From positions 62,001 through 126,000 of the forward strand of contig NZ_JBDIVF010000008.1 in the NCBI RefSeq assembly GCF_039631355.1: DNA of 64,000 bases, read 5' to 3'. This document shows, in pieces, positions 45,014-53,310 of the stretch (position 1 is its first letter; each line of letters begins with the position of its first letter). This stretch comes from Uliginosibacterium paludis. GTDB taxonomy: Bacteria; Pseudomonadota; Gammaproteobacteria; Burkholderiales; Rhodocyclaceae. The notes under the pieces are model-generated. The model saw only the letters and a list, made by a program, of their open reading frames with translations. It searched no databases and was not told where the DNA came from. A program made the position numbers and the translations under genes.

Positions 45014-46579
45014 TCAGTGCGCGCCGGCGTCAGCTGTGCCCGGTCCGCCGCCACCGATCTGGCGCCGCTGGGCGAACCAGACCACCGCGATCAGGGCAAT
45101 GAACACATAGCCCGAGAACCAGAAGAACTCGGTGGCCGACAGCGTGGCCGCCTGCTGGTCAATCAGCCGGTTGATCATGGCCAATGCCTGCTCCAGCGAA
45201 TAGCCCTGCGACTGCAGGCCGTCGAGCGCGGCCCGGGCGGTCGGGTTGTAGGGATCGATCGCCTGAGCGAGCTGGGCATGATGAAGCGTGGCGCGGTCCT
45301 GCCAGAGCGTGGTGAAGATCGAGGCTCCGAAGGCGCCGGCGGTGATCCGCACGAAGTTCTGCAGGCCGGTGGCGCTGGCGATCTGCTGGGGCTTGAGCCC
45401 GGAGAGGCTGATCGCCGACAGCGGCACGAAGAAGGTCGCCATCGCCGCGCCCTGGATCAGCTGCGGCCAGACGAGGTCCATAAAGGCCAGGTTCACCGTG
45501 AAGTGCGAACGCATGAAAGAGGTCAGCGCGAAGACCATGAACGCGACCGAGGCCACCATGCGCGGATCCATCTTCGGCAGGTTCTTGCCCACGATGGGTG
45601 ACAGGATGATCGCCAGCAGCCCGACCGGAGCAGTCGCCAGGCCGGCCCAGGTGGCGGTGTAGCCGAGGAACTGCTGCATCCACAACGGCATGATCACCAC
45701 ATTGCCGAAGAAGAGGCAGTAGCCCAGCGAGACGGCCGCCGTACCGATCAGGAAGTTGCGTCCCTTGAAGAGCCGCAGATCCACCACCGGATGCTCGTCG
45801 GTCAGCTCCCACACCAGGAAGAAACAGAAGCCGATGAAGGCGACTGCCGCGAGCGCGATGATCAGGCCGGAATCGAACCAGCCTTCATCCTTGCCCTTGT
45901 CGAGCATGATCTGCAGCGAGCCGACCCAGATCACCAGCAGCGCCAGCCCGATGTAGTCCACCGGCTTCTGCTGGGTCGGTGACTCGCGCGTGCGGAACAC
46001 CCGCCAGCACAGCCAGGCCGCGATCAGACCGGTCGGAATGTTGATGTAGAAGATCCACGGCCAGGACATGTTGTCCGAAATCCAGCCGCCCAGAATCGGC
46101 CCCATGACGGGCGCGACCAGCGTGGTCATGGCCCAGATCGCCAGCGCCACGGCGGATTTCGCGGGTGGATAGCTCTGCAGCAGCAAGGCCGATGACAATG
46201 GGATCATCGGCCCGGCCACCAGCCCCTGCAGCACGCGGAAGGCGATCAGCATGCCGATGCTGTTGGCCATGCCGCAGAGCGCGGAGGCCAGTACGAAGAG
46301 CAGCACCGAGGTGACGAAGACGCGCACCTGGCCGAAGCGCTGCGCAAGCCAGCCGGTCAGCGGCACGGCAATGGCGTTGGAGACGGCAAAGGAGGTGATG
46401 ACCCAGGTGCCCTGGTTGGGGGACACGCCCAGATCCCCTGAAATGGCGGGAATCGAGACGTTGGCGATGGTGGTGTCCAGCACGTTCATGAAGGTCGCCA
46501 GCGCCAGCGCCACCGTGGCGATGACGCGGGTCGAGCCTTCAAGCGGCGGATGCGAGTGCGATGCCTGGGGCGCAGCCAT
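45014..46579 (-). CDS. emrB: EmrB-type MFS multidrug exporter, DHA2 family
   Basis: 521 residues with about 14 membrane segments. N-terminal VIATVALALATFMNVLDTTIANVSIPAISGDLG, motif A GWLAQRFGQVRVF and motif C APVMGPILGGWISDNMSWPWIFYINIPTG are those of EmrB/QacA. Works with EmrA and an outer-membrane factor to push hydrophobic drugs straight out of the cell, using proton motive force. Last gene of the marR-nodT-emrA-emrB operon (9 bp after emrA). Confidence 0.96.
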   Translation of the reverse strand: MAAPQASHSHPPLEGSTRVIATVALALATFMNVLDTTIANVSIPAISGDLGVSPNQGTWVITSFAVSNAIAVPLTGWLAQRFGQVRVFVTSVLLFVLASALCGMANSIGMLIAFRVLQGLVAGPMIPLSSALLLQSYPPAKSAVALAIWAMTTLVAPVMGPILGGWISDNMSWPWIFYINIPTGLIAAWLCWRVFRTRESPTQQKPVDYIGLALLVIWVGSLQIMLDKGKDEGWFDSGLIIALAAVAFIGFCFFLVWELTDEHPVVDLRLFKGRNFLIGTAAVSLGYCLFFGNVVIMPLWMQQFLGYTATWAGLATAPVGLLAIILSPIVGKNLPKMDPRMVASVAFMVFALTSFMRSHFTVNLAFMDLVWPQLIQGAAMATFFVPLSAISLSGLKPQQIASATGLQNFVRITAGAFGASIFTTLWQDRATLHHAQLAQAIDPYNPTARAALDGLQSQGYSLEQALAMINRLIDQQAATLSATEFFWFSGYVFIALIAVVWFAQRRQIGGGGPGTADAGAH

Positions 46580-46588
46580 GTCGGATGC

Positions 46589-47764
46589 TCAGCTGTGGGC
46601 CAGATTCTGCTGGATGATTTCACGCACCCGCGCACGCGCCTGCTCGATGTCGGTGTCGGCCGTCTTGATGCTGGCTACCGGTGTCACGGCAGACGGAGCA
46701 GGCTTCGCGCCCTCTTCGTCACGGGTATTCACTTCCGCCACCATCGACAGGCCAATGCGCAGCGGATGGCGCGCAATCTCTTCCGGGTCGAGCGCGATGC
46801 GCACCGGCACACGCTGCACCACCTTGATCCAGTTGCCGGTGGCATTCTGCGCCGGCAGCAGGGCAAAGGCGGCGCCGGTACCGGCCCCCACACCGGCGAT
46901 GCGGCCGTGGAATTCCACATCCGAGCCATAGACGTCGGCACGCAGGGTAACCGGCTGACCGACCTTCATGTGGCGCAACTGGTTTTCCTTGAAGTTGGCA
47001 TCCACCCAGACCTGATCCAGCGGAATCACCGTCATCAGCGGCGTGCCGGCGGCCACGCGCTGGCCGACCTGCACATTGCGGCGGGCGACCATGCCGCCCT
47101 GCGGGGCCGTGACCTGTGCGCGCTGCCAGGCCAGCCAGGTTTCCTCATAGCGCGCAGCGGCGCGCTGCACTGCCGGGTGCGCTTCAACCTTGATGCCATC
47201 GGTCTGGCTCTTGCTCGCCGCCAGCTGCTCCTGCGCGGCAGAGAGCGTGGCTTCGGCGGTCTTCAGTGCGTCACGCGTGTGATAGAGCTCTTCCATCGCC
47301 AGCGCGCCGGTGTCGGCGATGGCCTGACGGCGGACCAGATCCTGACGCAGGCGATCCACCTCGGTCTGGCGGGCACGCACCTGCGCCGCCAGCGTGTTGT
47401 TACCGGCGAACACGCCGCGCATCTCGCGCACGGCTTGCGCCAGCGCAGCTTCGGCCTGCTCCATGGCCACGCGCGCATCGGCCCGGTCGATCTCGACCAG
47501 CAGGTCGCCTGCCTTGACGCTGTCGGTATCCTCGACACGCACGCTCAGCACGGTGCCGCCCACCTGGGGCGTGATCTGCATGACATGGCCATTCACATAG
47601 GCGTCATCGGTTTCCTGGAACCAGCGGCCGTGGACCAGCCACCAGGCCGCCCAGGCCAGACCTGCCAGCACGAATACGGTGGCCATGACCGCGAGCAGGG
47701 CCTTGCGCTTGCGCGGCTGACCCTGAACGGTCTGGATGGAAGGGGAGGGAGTGTTATCGCTCAT
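46589..47764 (-). CDS. emrA: EmrA-type membrane fusion protein (HlyD family)
   Basis: 391 residues. One N-terminal helix (about 22-44), a lipoyl-like half QETDDAYVNGHVMQITPQVGGTVLSVRVEDTDSVKAGDLLVEID, a long coiled-coil hairpin (about 95-205) and the beta-barrel VTAPQGGMVARRNVQVGQRVAAGTPLMTVIPLDQVWVDANFKE. Links EmrB to the outer-membrane factor. It lies 24 bp after the nodT-type gene. Confidence 0.95.
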   Translation of the reverse strand: MSDNTPSPSIQTVQGQPRKRKALLAVMATVFVLAGLAWAAWWLVHGRWFQETDDAYVNGHVMQITPQVGGTVLSVRVEDTDSVKAGDLLVEIDRADARVAMEQAEAALAQAVREMRGVFAGNNTLAAQVRARQTEVDRLRQDLVRRQAIADTGALAMEELYHTRDALKTAEATLSAAQEQLAASKSQTDGIKVEAHPAVQRAAARYEETWLAWQRAQVTAPQGGMVARRNVQVGQRVAAGTPLMTVIPLDQVWVDANFKENQLRHMKVGQPVTLRADVYGSDVEFHGRIAGVGAGTGAAFALLPAQNATGNWIKVVQRVPVRIALDPEEIARHPLRIGLSMVAEVNTRDEEGAKPAPSAVTPVASIKTADTDIEQARARVREIIQQNLAHS

Positions 47765-47788
47765 GGTCGTCTTCTCTTTTCAGGACGT

Positions 47789-49252
47789 TCAGGACTTGGA
47801 TTCGGTACTGCCGGTCTGGCCGGCACTGCGGGAGAAAGGATCCTGCGCGGCGGTGAAACCGCCCCCCAGCGCCCGCGCCAGCCCTACGGCGGCATCGAGA
47901 CGATGGGCGCGGACGTCGATATCGGCGCGGTCCTGCCCGAGGCGCTGCATGCGGGCGGAGAGCAGCTGGATGCGGCTCGCCAGGCCCTGCCCCATGCGGG
48001 TCTCGACCAGCTTCACGCCACGATCGGCCGCGGCCTGCGCTTCCCTGACCCGCTCGCCCTGACGGGCTGCACCGTCGAGGCTGCGCGCCTGATCTGCCAC
48101 CTCGCGCATCGCATCGACGAGATTCGCGTTGTACTGCTCGACGGCGGCGTCATAGTCGGCCGCCTTGCCCGCCAGGCCGGCACGCAAGCGGCCGGCCTCG
48201 AAGATCGGCAGGCGCAGCGTCGGCCCGATGCCGTAGATGCGGGAAGCCGGGTCGAGCAGATTGTCGAGACCGATTGCGCTGAAGCCGGCGAAGGCGGTCA
48301 GATTCACGCTCGGGTAGAACTGTGCGCGCGAGTAATCGACGTCGGCGGCCGCAGCTTCAACCCGCAGGCGGGCTGCCTGCAGATCGGGCCGGTTGGCCAG
48401 CAGATCGGAGGGCAGTTGCGAGGGCAGGTGCGCATCCAGTTCGCCACTGATCGCTGGCGGCGTCAGCCGGCTGCCGGCTTCCGGCCCCTGCCCGGCCAGC
48501 GCGGCCAGCGCGTTGGCCTGCAGGCTGATGCGTTCCTCGATCTGGGCGCGTTCGCTGCGCAGCTGGGCAATGCCCTGATGCTGCAGGTTGCGGTCAATCT
48601 CGGCATCCAGCCCGGCCTTGAAGCGCACGCCCTGCAGGCGCTCGGTTTCCTGACGCAGGCCGATCTGCTGGTCGATCAGCGCGATCTGGCGGTGCAGGCG
48701 GTCGAACTCCAGATAGGCACGCGTCACGGCAGCGGCCAGGGCCACACGCGCCGCGCGGGCCTCAAGCTCGCTGGCGGCGCGTGCCGCCTTGGCGCCTTCG
48801 AGCGCACGGCGATACTTGCCCCACACGTCGAGCTCGATACCGGCATCGAGCGCGAGGCGGTTGTTGGTGCGCGTCTTGCCGGCATAGGTCGGCGAGACCA
48901 TGCCTTTCTCGCTGAAGCGCTGATCGATGGATTCGCCGTTGAGCGCCAGCTGCGGCCACAGCGCGCTGCCGGCCGCATCGGTCATCGCATTGGCGCGGCG
49001 AATGCGGGCGTCTGCCAGCGCAAGATTCGGCGAGTCCGCCAGTGCGCTGCTCACCAGCGCGTCGAGCTGCGGATCGCCAAAAGCCTGCCAGTAATTCTCG
49101 CGAACCGTCCATTCAGCGCTGTTGGCGGCGCTGAGGCGGCCCAGGCTGTCAGCCTGCTTCAGCCTGGAATGCGGCTGGATGTCGCTGTGCGTGGCACAGG
49201 CAGCCAGCCCGATACCGGCGCAGAGCAGCGCCAGCGTGCGGACCTTCATCAT
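47789..49252 (-). CDS. Outer-membrane efflux factor, NodT family lipoprotein
   Basis: 487 residues, TolC/OprM fold. Lipobox LAAC (Cys in GIGLAACATHS) anchors it to the outer membrane. Two repeated halves each carry the helical hairpin pattern (LALADARIRRANAMTDAAGSALWPQLALNG; RPDLQAARLRVEAAAADVDYSRAQFYPSVNLTA). The start ATG overlaps the marR stop by 4 nt. GGAG is 8 nt before the start. Third component of the tripartite Emr-type pump. Confidence 0.94.
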   Translation of the reverse strand: MMKVRTLALLCAGIGLAACATHSDIQPHSRLKQADSLGRLSAANSAEWTVRENYWQAFGDPQLDALVSSALADSPNLALADARIRRANAMTDAAGSALWPQLALNGESIDQRFSEKGMVSPTYAGKTRTNNRLALDAGIELDVWGKYRRALEGAKAARAASELEARAARVALAAAVTRAYLEFDRLHRQIALIDQQIGLRQETERLQGVRFKAGLDAEIDRNLQHQGIAQLRSERAQIEERISLQANALAALAGQGPEAGSRLTPPAISGELDAHLPSQLPSDLLANRPDLQAARLRVEAAAADVDYSRAQFYPSVNLTAFAGFSAIGLDNLLDPASRIYGIGPTLRLPIFEAGRLRAGLAGKAADYDAAVEQYNANLVDAMREVADQARSLDGAARQGERVREAQAAADRGVKLVETRMGQGLASRIQLLSARMQRLGQDRADIDVRAHRLDAAVGLARALGGGFTAAQDPFSRSAGQTGSTESKS

Positions 49253-49731
49253 GATGTGATCTCCGTCGAGCCGAGATTGCTGAGCATGCGTCGCAGCATG
49301 CCCCGGAAAACTTCAACTTCCTCCGGCCCGAAGCCTTCGGTCATCCTGGCAATGAGCCGCTTGCCCACCACGCGCAGCTGTGGATACAGCGCCTCGCCCT
49401 GCGGCGTGAGGCGGATCACCACCACGCGGCGGTCGTCCGTCGAGCGCTCGCGCGCGATCAGCTGCTTTTCCTCGAGCCGGTCGAGCATGCGTGTCATCGC
49501 GCCGGTGTCCTGCCCCTGAAAGCGCGCCAGATCCGCGCAGGTCGGCGTGCTGCCGCCCGCGATGTGCATCATCACGACCCATTGCGCATGGGTGATGTCC
49601 AGCCCGACGAGTTCTTCGTCGAGCGTGGCCGACATCCGCCCCTTGATGCGGGCGATGAGGTAGCCCAGGCTGTCTTCCAACCGGAAGGGGTCAGTCTGGA
49701 GCGCCGGATCGGTGGGCTGCACATCGGTCAT
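49249..49731 (-). CDS. MarR-family repressor of the efflux operon
   Basis: 160 residues. Winged-helix core: LDITHAQWVVMMHIAGGSTPTCADLARFQGQDTGAMTRMLDRLEEKQLIARERSTDDRRVVVIRLTPQGEALYPQLR, the standard MarR H1-wing order. The ATG at 49731 is preferred: the alternative GTG at 49785 lies inside the operator palindrome. AGGAA precedes the ATG at a slightly long spacing. First gene of the operon, with a promoter and palindromic operator directly upstream, so autorepression relieved by a drug ligand is expected (EmrR-like). Confidence 0.93.
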   Translation of the reverse strand: MTDVQPTDPALQTDPFRLEDSLGYLIARIKGRMSATLDEELVGLDITHAQWVVMMHIAGGSTPTCADLARFQGQDTGAMTRMLDRLEEKQLIARERSTDDRRVVVIRLTPQGEALYPQLRVVGKRLIARMTEGFGPEEVEVFRGMLRRMLSNLGSTEITS

Positions 49732-49783
49732 CGGGATACGTTCCTGTGGAAACACTGCCGCGTCACTATCTGCCACGGCATTC

Positions 49784-49797
49784 ACTGCCTAGGCAGT
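49784..49797 (-). promoter_or_regulatory. MarR operator palindrome
   Basis: ACTGCCTAGGCAGT is a perfect 14-bp inverted repeat (extends to 18 of 20 matching: TT-C..T-AA). It lies between the -10 element and the repressor start, overlapping the expected transcription start. Placement and symmetry fit a MarR-family dimer site. Confidence 0.75.
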
Positions 49798-49799
49798 TA

Positions 49800-49828
49800 A
49801 AATTACGCGCCCGATACGGCGGCGTCAA
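49800..49828 (-). promoter_or_regulatory. Sigma-70 promoter of marR-nodT-emrA-emrB
   Basis: On the minus strand TTGACG (49823-49828), a 17-bp spacer and TAATTT (49800-49805), directly followed by the palindromic operator. Confidence 0.7.
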
Positions 49829-49831
49829 GCT

Positions 49832-50149
49832 CACATGAAAAATAAACACACCGCGCAGTCATGCCGCGATGCCGCCCTGCCGGGAAGACGCTGGCGCATG
49901 CACCACCCGGTGGGGCGCATGCACCAGCTCGGACCTGCAGGAACGTATGATCCCGATGCCTGCGCAGCCCCGAACTCGCTGCAACACTCGTGGTCTATCG
50001 TGCCGACCGGGGGCTCTCCGATCCGGCAGCAGGCACGCAGGTGCGAGTGCTGCGGCCGGTCCATGCACCATGCCGGACAGCACTCCGCCCGGACGCACCA
50101 CCAAGGGGACGTCGCCCGCCCAATCGACGGCCGGAGGCCCGCCATCAGT
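49832..50149. other. Non-coding upstream region of the ATP-grasp operon
   Basis: Between the marR promoter and the sigma-54-like promoter. Weak frames exist on both strands but none has a family match or ribosome site. It holds four TGCACCA-type half-sites (see separate entry), which may make it an activator-binding region. Confidence 0.5.
49899..50100 (+). promoter_or_regulatory. Repeated TGCACCA half-sites (possible NtrC-type activator sites)
   Basis: TGCACCA occurs at 49899-49905, 49920-49926 and 50064-50070, and CGCACCA at 50094-50100. The first two are 21 bp apart (two helical turns); the first sits in an imperfect 17-bp dyad (49900-49916). TGCACCA is one half of the NtrC consensus; the second half is poorly kept. 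They lie 50-250 bp upstream of a -24/-12 promoter. Confidence 0.4.
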
Positions 50150-50165
50150 TGGCACAGTTCTCGCA
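50150..50165 (+). promoter_or_regulatory. Sigma-54 (-24/-12) promoter candidate
   Basis: TGGCACAGTTCTCGCA matches the RpoN consensus TGGCACGnnnnTTGCA with two mismatches; the invariant GG (50151-50152) and GC (50163-50164) are correctly spaced. The expected start is near 50177, 34 bp before the GTG of the ATP-grasp gene. Confidence 0.65.
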
Positions 50166-50210
50166 ACAGGGACAGCGCCGATAAAACAGCTCCATCAAGG
50201 GGGAAAATGA

Positions 50211-51662
50211 GTGGCACCGATCCAGAGTCAGATTTCCGCCCCCGCGTCCAGCACGCGATTCTTCGATGAAATGAACGCCGCCAGCGGCGAGATCCGGCCG
50301 CACTACCAGGGCTATGTGGACTGGTTCGACGGCATGAGCGCCGAGCGCATGGCGCGCAAGCGACAGGAAGCGGATGCGCTCTTTCATCGCTCGGGCATCA
50401 CCTTCGCGGTGTATGGCGACGAGGAAGGCGCCGAGCGCCTGATTCCCTTTGACGTGATCCCGCGCATCATCCCGGCCCGGGAATGGACGAACCTCGCGGC
50501 GGGTCTGCGTCAGCGCGTGAAGGCGCTCAATGCCTTCATCCACGACATCTACCACGGCCAGGAAATCCTCAAGGCCGGCAAGATCCCCGCCGAACAGGTG
50601 CTGAACAACGCGCAATACCGGCCCGAAATGCAGGGCGTGGACGTGCCCAAGAACATCTATGCGGCGATTGCCGGCGTGGACATCGTGCGGGCCGGCGCGG
50701 GCGAGTTCTATGTGCTGGAAGACAACCTGAGGGTGCCTTCCGGGGTGAGCTACATGATCGAGAACCGCAAGATGATGATGCGGCTCTTCCCCGAGCTCTT
50801 CGCGAAGAACCGCGTCGCGCCGGTCGATCATTACCCCGACATGCTGCTCGACACCCTGCGCGCCGTGGCGCCGAAGGGCGTGCCCGATCCCACCGTGGTG
50901 GTGCTCACGCCGGGCAGCTTCAACAGCGCCTACTTCGAGCACGCCTTCCTCGCCCAGCAGATGGGTGTCGAACTGGTCGAGGGCAAGGACCTCTTCGTGC
51001 GCAACGAGCAGGTTTTCATGCGGACCACGCAAGGCCCGCAGCGGGTGGATGTGATCTACCGCCGCATCGACGACGACTTCCTGGACCCGCTCGCCTTCCG
51101 GCCCGACTCCATGCTCGGCGTACCGGGCATCCTCTCGGCCTACCGGGCCGGCAATGTCACCCTGTCGAACGCCATCGGCACCGGCGTGGCCGACGACAAA
51201 TCCATCTACCCCTATGTCGGCGACATGGTGCGCTTCTACCTCGGCGAGGAGCCCATCCTCAACAACGTGCCCACCTACATGCTGCGAAAGCCCGATGACC
51301 TCGCCTACACGCTTGAGCACCTGCCCGAGCTGGTGGTGAAGGAAGTGCATGGCGCGGGCGGCTACGGCATGCTGGTCGGCCCGGCTTCGACGAAGGCGCA
51401 GATCGAGGACTTCCGCCAGAAGATCCTCGCCGCGCCCGAGAAATACATCGCCCAGCCCACGCTCTCGCTGTCGACCTGCCCGACCTATGTGGACACCGGC
51501 ATCGCGCCCCGCCACATCGACCTGCGCCCCTTCGTGCTCTCCGGCGACGAAGTGCGCTTCGTGCCGGGCGGACTGACCCGCGTCGCACTGAAGGAAGGCT
51601 CGCTGGTGGTGAATTCGTCGCAAGGCGGCGGCACCAAGGACACCTGGGTTCTGGAGGACTGA
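50211..51662 (+). CDS. Circularly permuted ATP-grasp protein (predicted peptide ligase)
   Basis: 483 residues, DUF404/DUF407 (CP_ATPgrasp_1) family. Conserved parts are RPHYQGYVDWFDGMSAERM, VYGDEEGAERLIPFDVIPRIIPAREW, FYVLEDNLRVPSGVSYMIENR, VVLTPGSFNSAYFEHAFLAQQMGVELVEGKDL, DVIYRRIDDDFLDPLAFR and KEVHGAGGYGMLVGP, with nucleotide-binding Gly loops and DDDF/E metal ligands. The family is predicted to form amide bonds using ATP; the product is unknown. The GTG start is preferred because a GGGGG site is correctly spaced; an ATG 4 bp earlier is out of frame. Followed 2 bp later by the alpha-E gene. Paralogue of the N-terminal half of the 54300-56771 gene. Confidence 0.9.
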   Translation: MAPIQSQISAPASSTRFFDEMNAASGEIRPHYQGYVDWFDGMSAERMARKRQEADALFHRSGITFAVYGDEEGAERLIPFDVIPRIIPAREWTNLAAGLRQRVKALNAFIHDIYHGQEILKAGKIPAEQVLNNAQYRPEMQGVDVPKNIYAAIAGVDIVRAGAGEFYVLEDNLRVPSGVSYMIENRKMMMRLFPELFAKNRVAPVDHYPDMLLDTLRAVAPKGVPDPTVVVLTPGSFNSAYFEHAFLAQQMGVELVEGKDLFVRNEQVFMRTTQGPQRVDVIYRRIDDDFLDPLAFRPDSMLGVPGILSAYRAGNVTLSNAIGTGVADDKSIYPYVGDMVRFYLGEEPILNNVPTYMLRKPDDLAYTLEHLPELVVKEVHGAGGYGMLVGPASTKAQIEDFRQKILAAPEKYIAQPTLSLSTCPTYVDTGIAPRHIDLRPFVLSGDEVRFVPGGLTRVALKEGSLVVNSSQGGGTKDTWVLED

Positions 51663-51664
51663 GC

Positions 51665-52612
51665 ATGCTCTCGCGCACCGCTGATCACCTGTACTGGATG
51701 GCCCGCTACATCGAGCGCGCCGAAAACCTCGCCCGCATGCTGGACGTGAACAACCGCATGCTGCTCGTGCCGCAAAGCGAACTCGAGATCCGTCGCCTCT
51801 GGCGCGAAACGCTCGACTCCATCGGGCTGCTGGAAACCTATGTGGCCTGCTTCGGCGAAGACGTCGAGCCCTCGCATGTCGTGCATTTCATGGCGCTGGA
51901 CCGCAACAACCCGGGCAGCATCTATTCCTGCCTGCGCGCAGCGCGCGAAAACGCCCATGCCGTGCGCGGCACGCTGACGTCCGAATTGTGGGAAACCATC
52001 AACGCCACCTGGCTGGACCTGCGCCGCTTCGACATCAGCAAGATGGGCGCGGACGAGCTCGACAATTTCTTCGAGTGGGTCAAGCTGCGCTCGCACCAGT
52101 TCCGCGGCGTGTCCTTCGCCACCATGATGCGGGACGAAGCGAACTGCTTCCTGCGCCTGGGCACCTTCATCGAGCGGGCCGACAACACCGCGCGCATCCT
52201 CGACGTGAAGTACAACTTCATCAACGAGGCCCCGCGCCGCGACGAATCCGGTGAGTACTACCAGTGGAGCGCCCTGCTCCACTCGGTGTCGGCCTTCGAG
52301 ATCTACCGCCGCACCTATCGGGACCAGATCACGCCGGCGCGGGTCGCCGAGCTCCTGCTGCTGCGGATGGACATGCCGCGCTCGCTGGCCTACTGCACCG
52401 ACGAAATGCTGGGATTCCTGAACCAGGTTTCGAATGGCCGCTCCGACGAAACACAGCGCCGCGCCGGCGAGCTGGCCTCCAGCCTGAAATACGGTCGTAT
52501 CGAGGACATCCTGGAGACCGGGGTGCATGAATACCTGACCCGTTTCATCATCCGCATCAATGACATCGGCAACCGGCTGGCGGCGGACTTCCTGCTGCCG
52601 GTGACGGCCTGA
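51665..52612 (+). CDS. Alpha-E domain protein (DUF403)
   Basis: 315 residues, all-helical. Family pattern: MLSRTADHLYWMARYIERAENLARMLDVNNR at the start, then ETYVACFGED, WDLRRFDISKMG-type region, FRGVSFATMMRDEANCFLRLGTFIERADNTARILDVKYN and PRSLAYCTDEM. Alpha-E proteins always occur with CP-ATP-grasp proteins and are thought to complete or chaperone the ligase. Start codon is 2 bp after the previous stop. The gene ends in a heptanucleotide repeat that begins at its own stop codon. Confidence 0.9.
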   Translation: MLSRTADHLYWMARYIERAENLARMLDVNNRMLLVPQSELEIRRLWRETLDSIGLLETYVACFGEDVEPSHVVHFMALDRNNPGSIYSCLRAARENAHAVRGTLTSELWETINATWLDLRRFDISKMGADELDNFFEWVKLRSHQFRGVSFATMMRDEANCFLRLGTFIERADNTARILDVKYNFINEAPRRDESGEYYQWSALLHSVSAFEIYRRTYRDQITPARVAELLLLRMDMPRSLAYCTDEMLGFLNQVSNGRSDETQRRAGELASSLKYGRIEDILETGVHEYLTRFIIRINDIGNRLAADFLLPVTA

Positions 52613-52680
52613 GTCGGGAGTCGGGAGTCGGGAGTCGGGAGTCGGGAGTCGGGAGTCGGGAGTCGGGAGTCGGGAGTCGG
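52611..52680 (+). repeat. Ten-copy heptanucleotide tandem repeat (GAGTCGG)
   Basis: Seventy bases made of ten exact copies of GAGTCGG; the first copy uses the last two bases of the alpha-E stop codon. Nine GGG runs separated by AGTC match the G-quadruplex pattern. No mismatch among copies, so it is likely slippage-prone. Confidence 0.95.
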
Positions 52681-53035
52681 CATCAGTTTGGCCGGCTTCC
52701 GGCTTGGAGCGGGGGCTTTCTGCGCCTGCCTGGCGCAGATGTGCGGGCTTCAGGCCTGAGGTGAATCCCTCGTTTGATCAGAAGGCCCGGCGTTCTGCCG
52801 GGTCCGCGACATTCGCGCTGAAACTCAGGCCCGCCACGCGCGAGGCGGATGCAATCCGCATGCCTCTTTCATGCCGCCATCCGGCACGGCCACCGGCCGT
52901 CGCAGCCGGGCGGCAGGCGGCTTTCCTGAATGATCCGCCGGACGGCAAGCGGTGTTTGCCGCCGGCCAGCGGCGCCTGCCCCACCCCGCAACATGGACTG
53001 CCGCGGGTGGTCAGGACAAAGCCGACAATGCGCAC
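52681..53035. other. Intergenic stretch after the repeat
   Basis: About 355 bp with no convincing gene on either strand; open frames here show no similarity or ribosome sites. It separates the convergent ATP-grasp/alpha-E genes from the small minus-strand frame. Confidence 0.5.
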
Positions 53036-53230
53036 TCAGCGCAGCGAGAAGTTCGGCGGAATCAGCGGAATCGAGCGCCGGGGTGCGGCCGTTTCTTCCC
53101 GCGTGGCGAGGCGCGCGGCAGCCATCGCCGAAGCCGCGGCATGGCCCGCCCGGGCGAGCTCCGGAAGCGAGGGGGATTCATCTGCAGCGCAGGACCACGA
53201 GAAATCCGACATTTCGCGTTCGATCAGCAT
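53036..53230 (-). CDS. Possible small protein, unknown
   Basis: 64 residues: MLIEREMSDFSWSCAADESP, then an Ala-rich helix ELARAGHAAASAMAAARLATRE and a C-terminal PRRSIPLIPPNFSLR. A strong AAGGAG lies exactly 6 nt before this ATG, which is the main reason to call it. No family recognised, no signal peptide or membrane helix. It sits upstream of nothing on its strand and 80 bp before the end of the transglutaminase gene, so it would be a separate transcript or read-through from the operon. Confidence 0.4.
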   Translation of the reverse strand: MLIEREMSDFSWSCAADESPSLPELARAGHAAASAMAAARLATREETAAPRRSIPLIPPNFSLR

Positions 53231-53310
53231 GGTCATCTCCTTGCGTATCAGGCGGTTTGCCTGCAAAGGAACATGCAACAAACGTTCCCGACACGCAAAA
53301 AGGATCCGCT

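Noticed and set aside
46550..49519. 989-codon plus-strand open frame across the efflux operon
   Set aside because: Antisense shadow of emrA and the outer-membrane factor genes, no family match.
52613..52680. CRISPR-like array
   Set aside because: The repeat is a direct tandem heptamer without spacers and with no cas gene nearby.
52613..52683. Minus-strand frame encoding repeated LPTPDSR units
   Set aside because: It is just the heptanucleotide repeat read in frame, in a stretch with no ribosome site.
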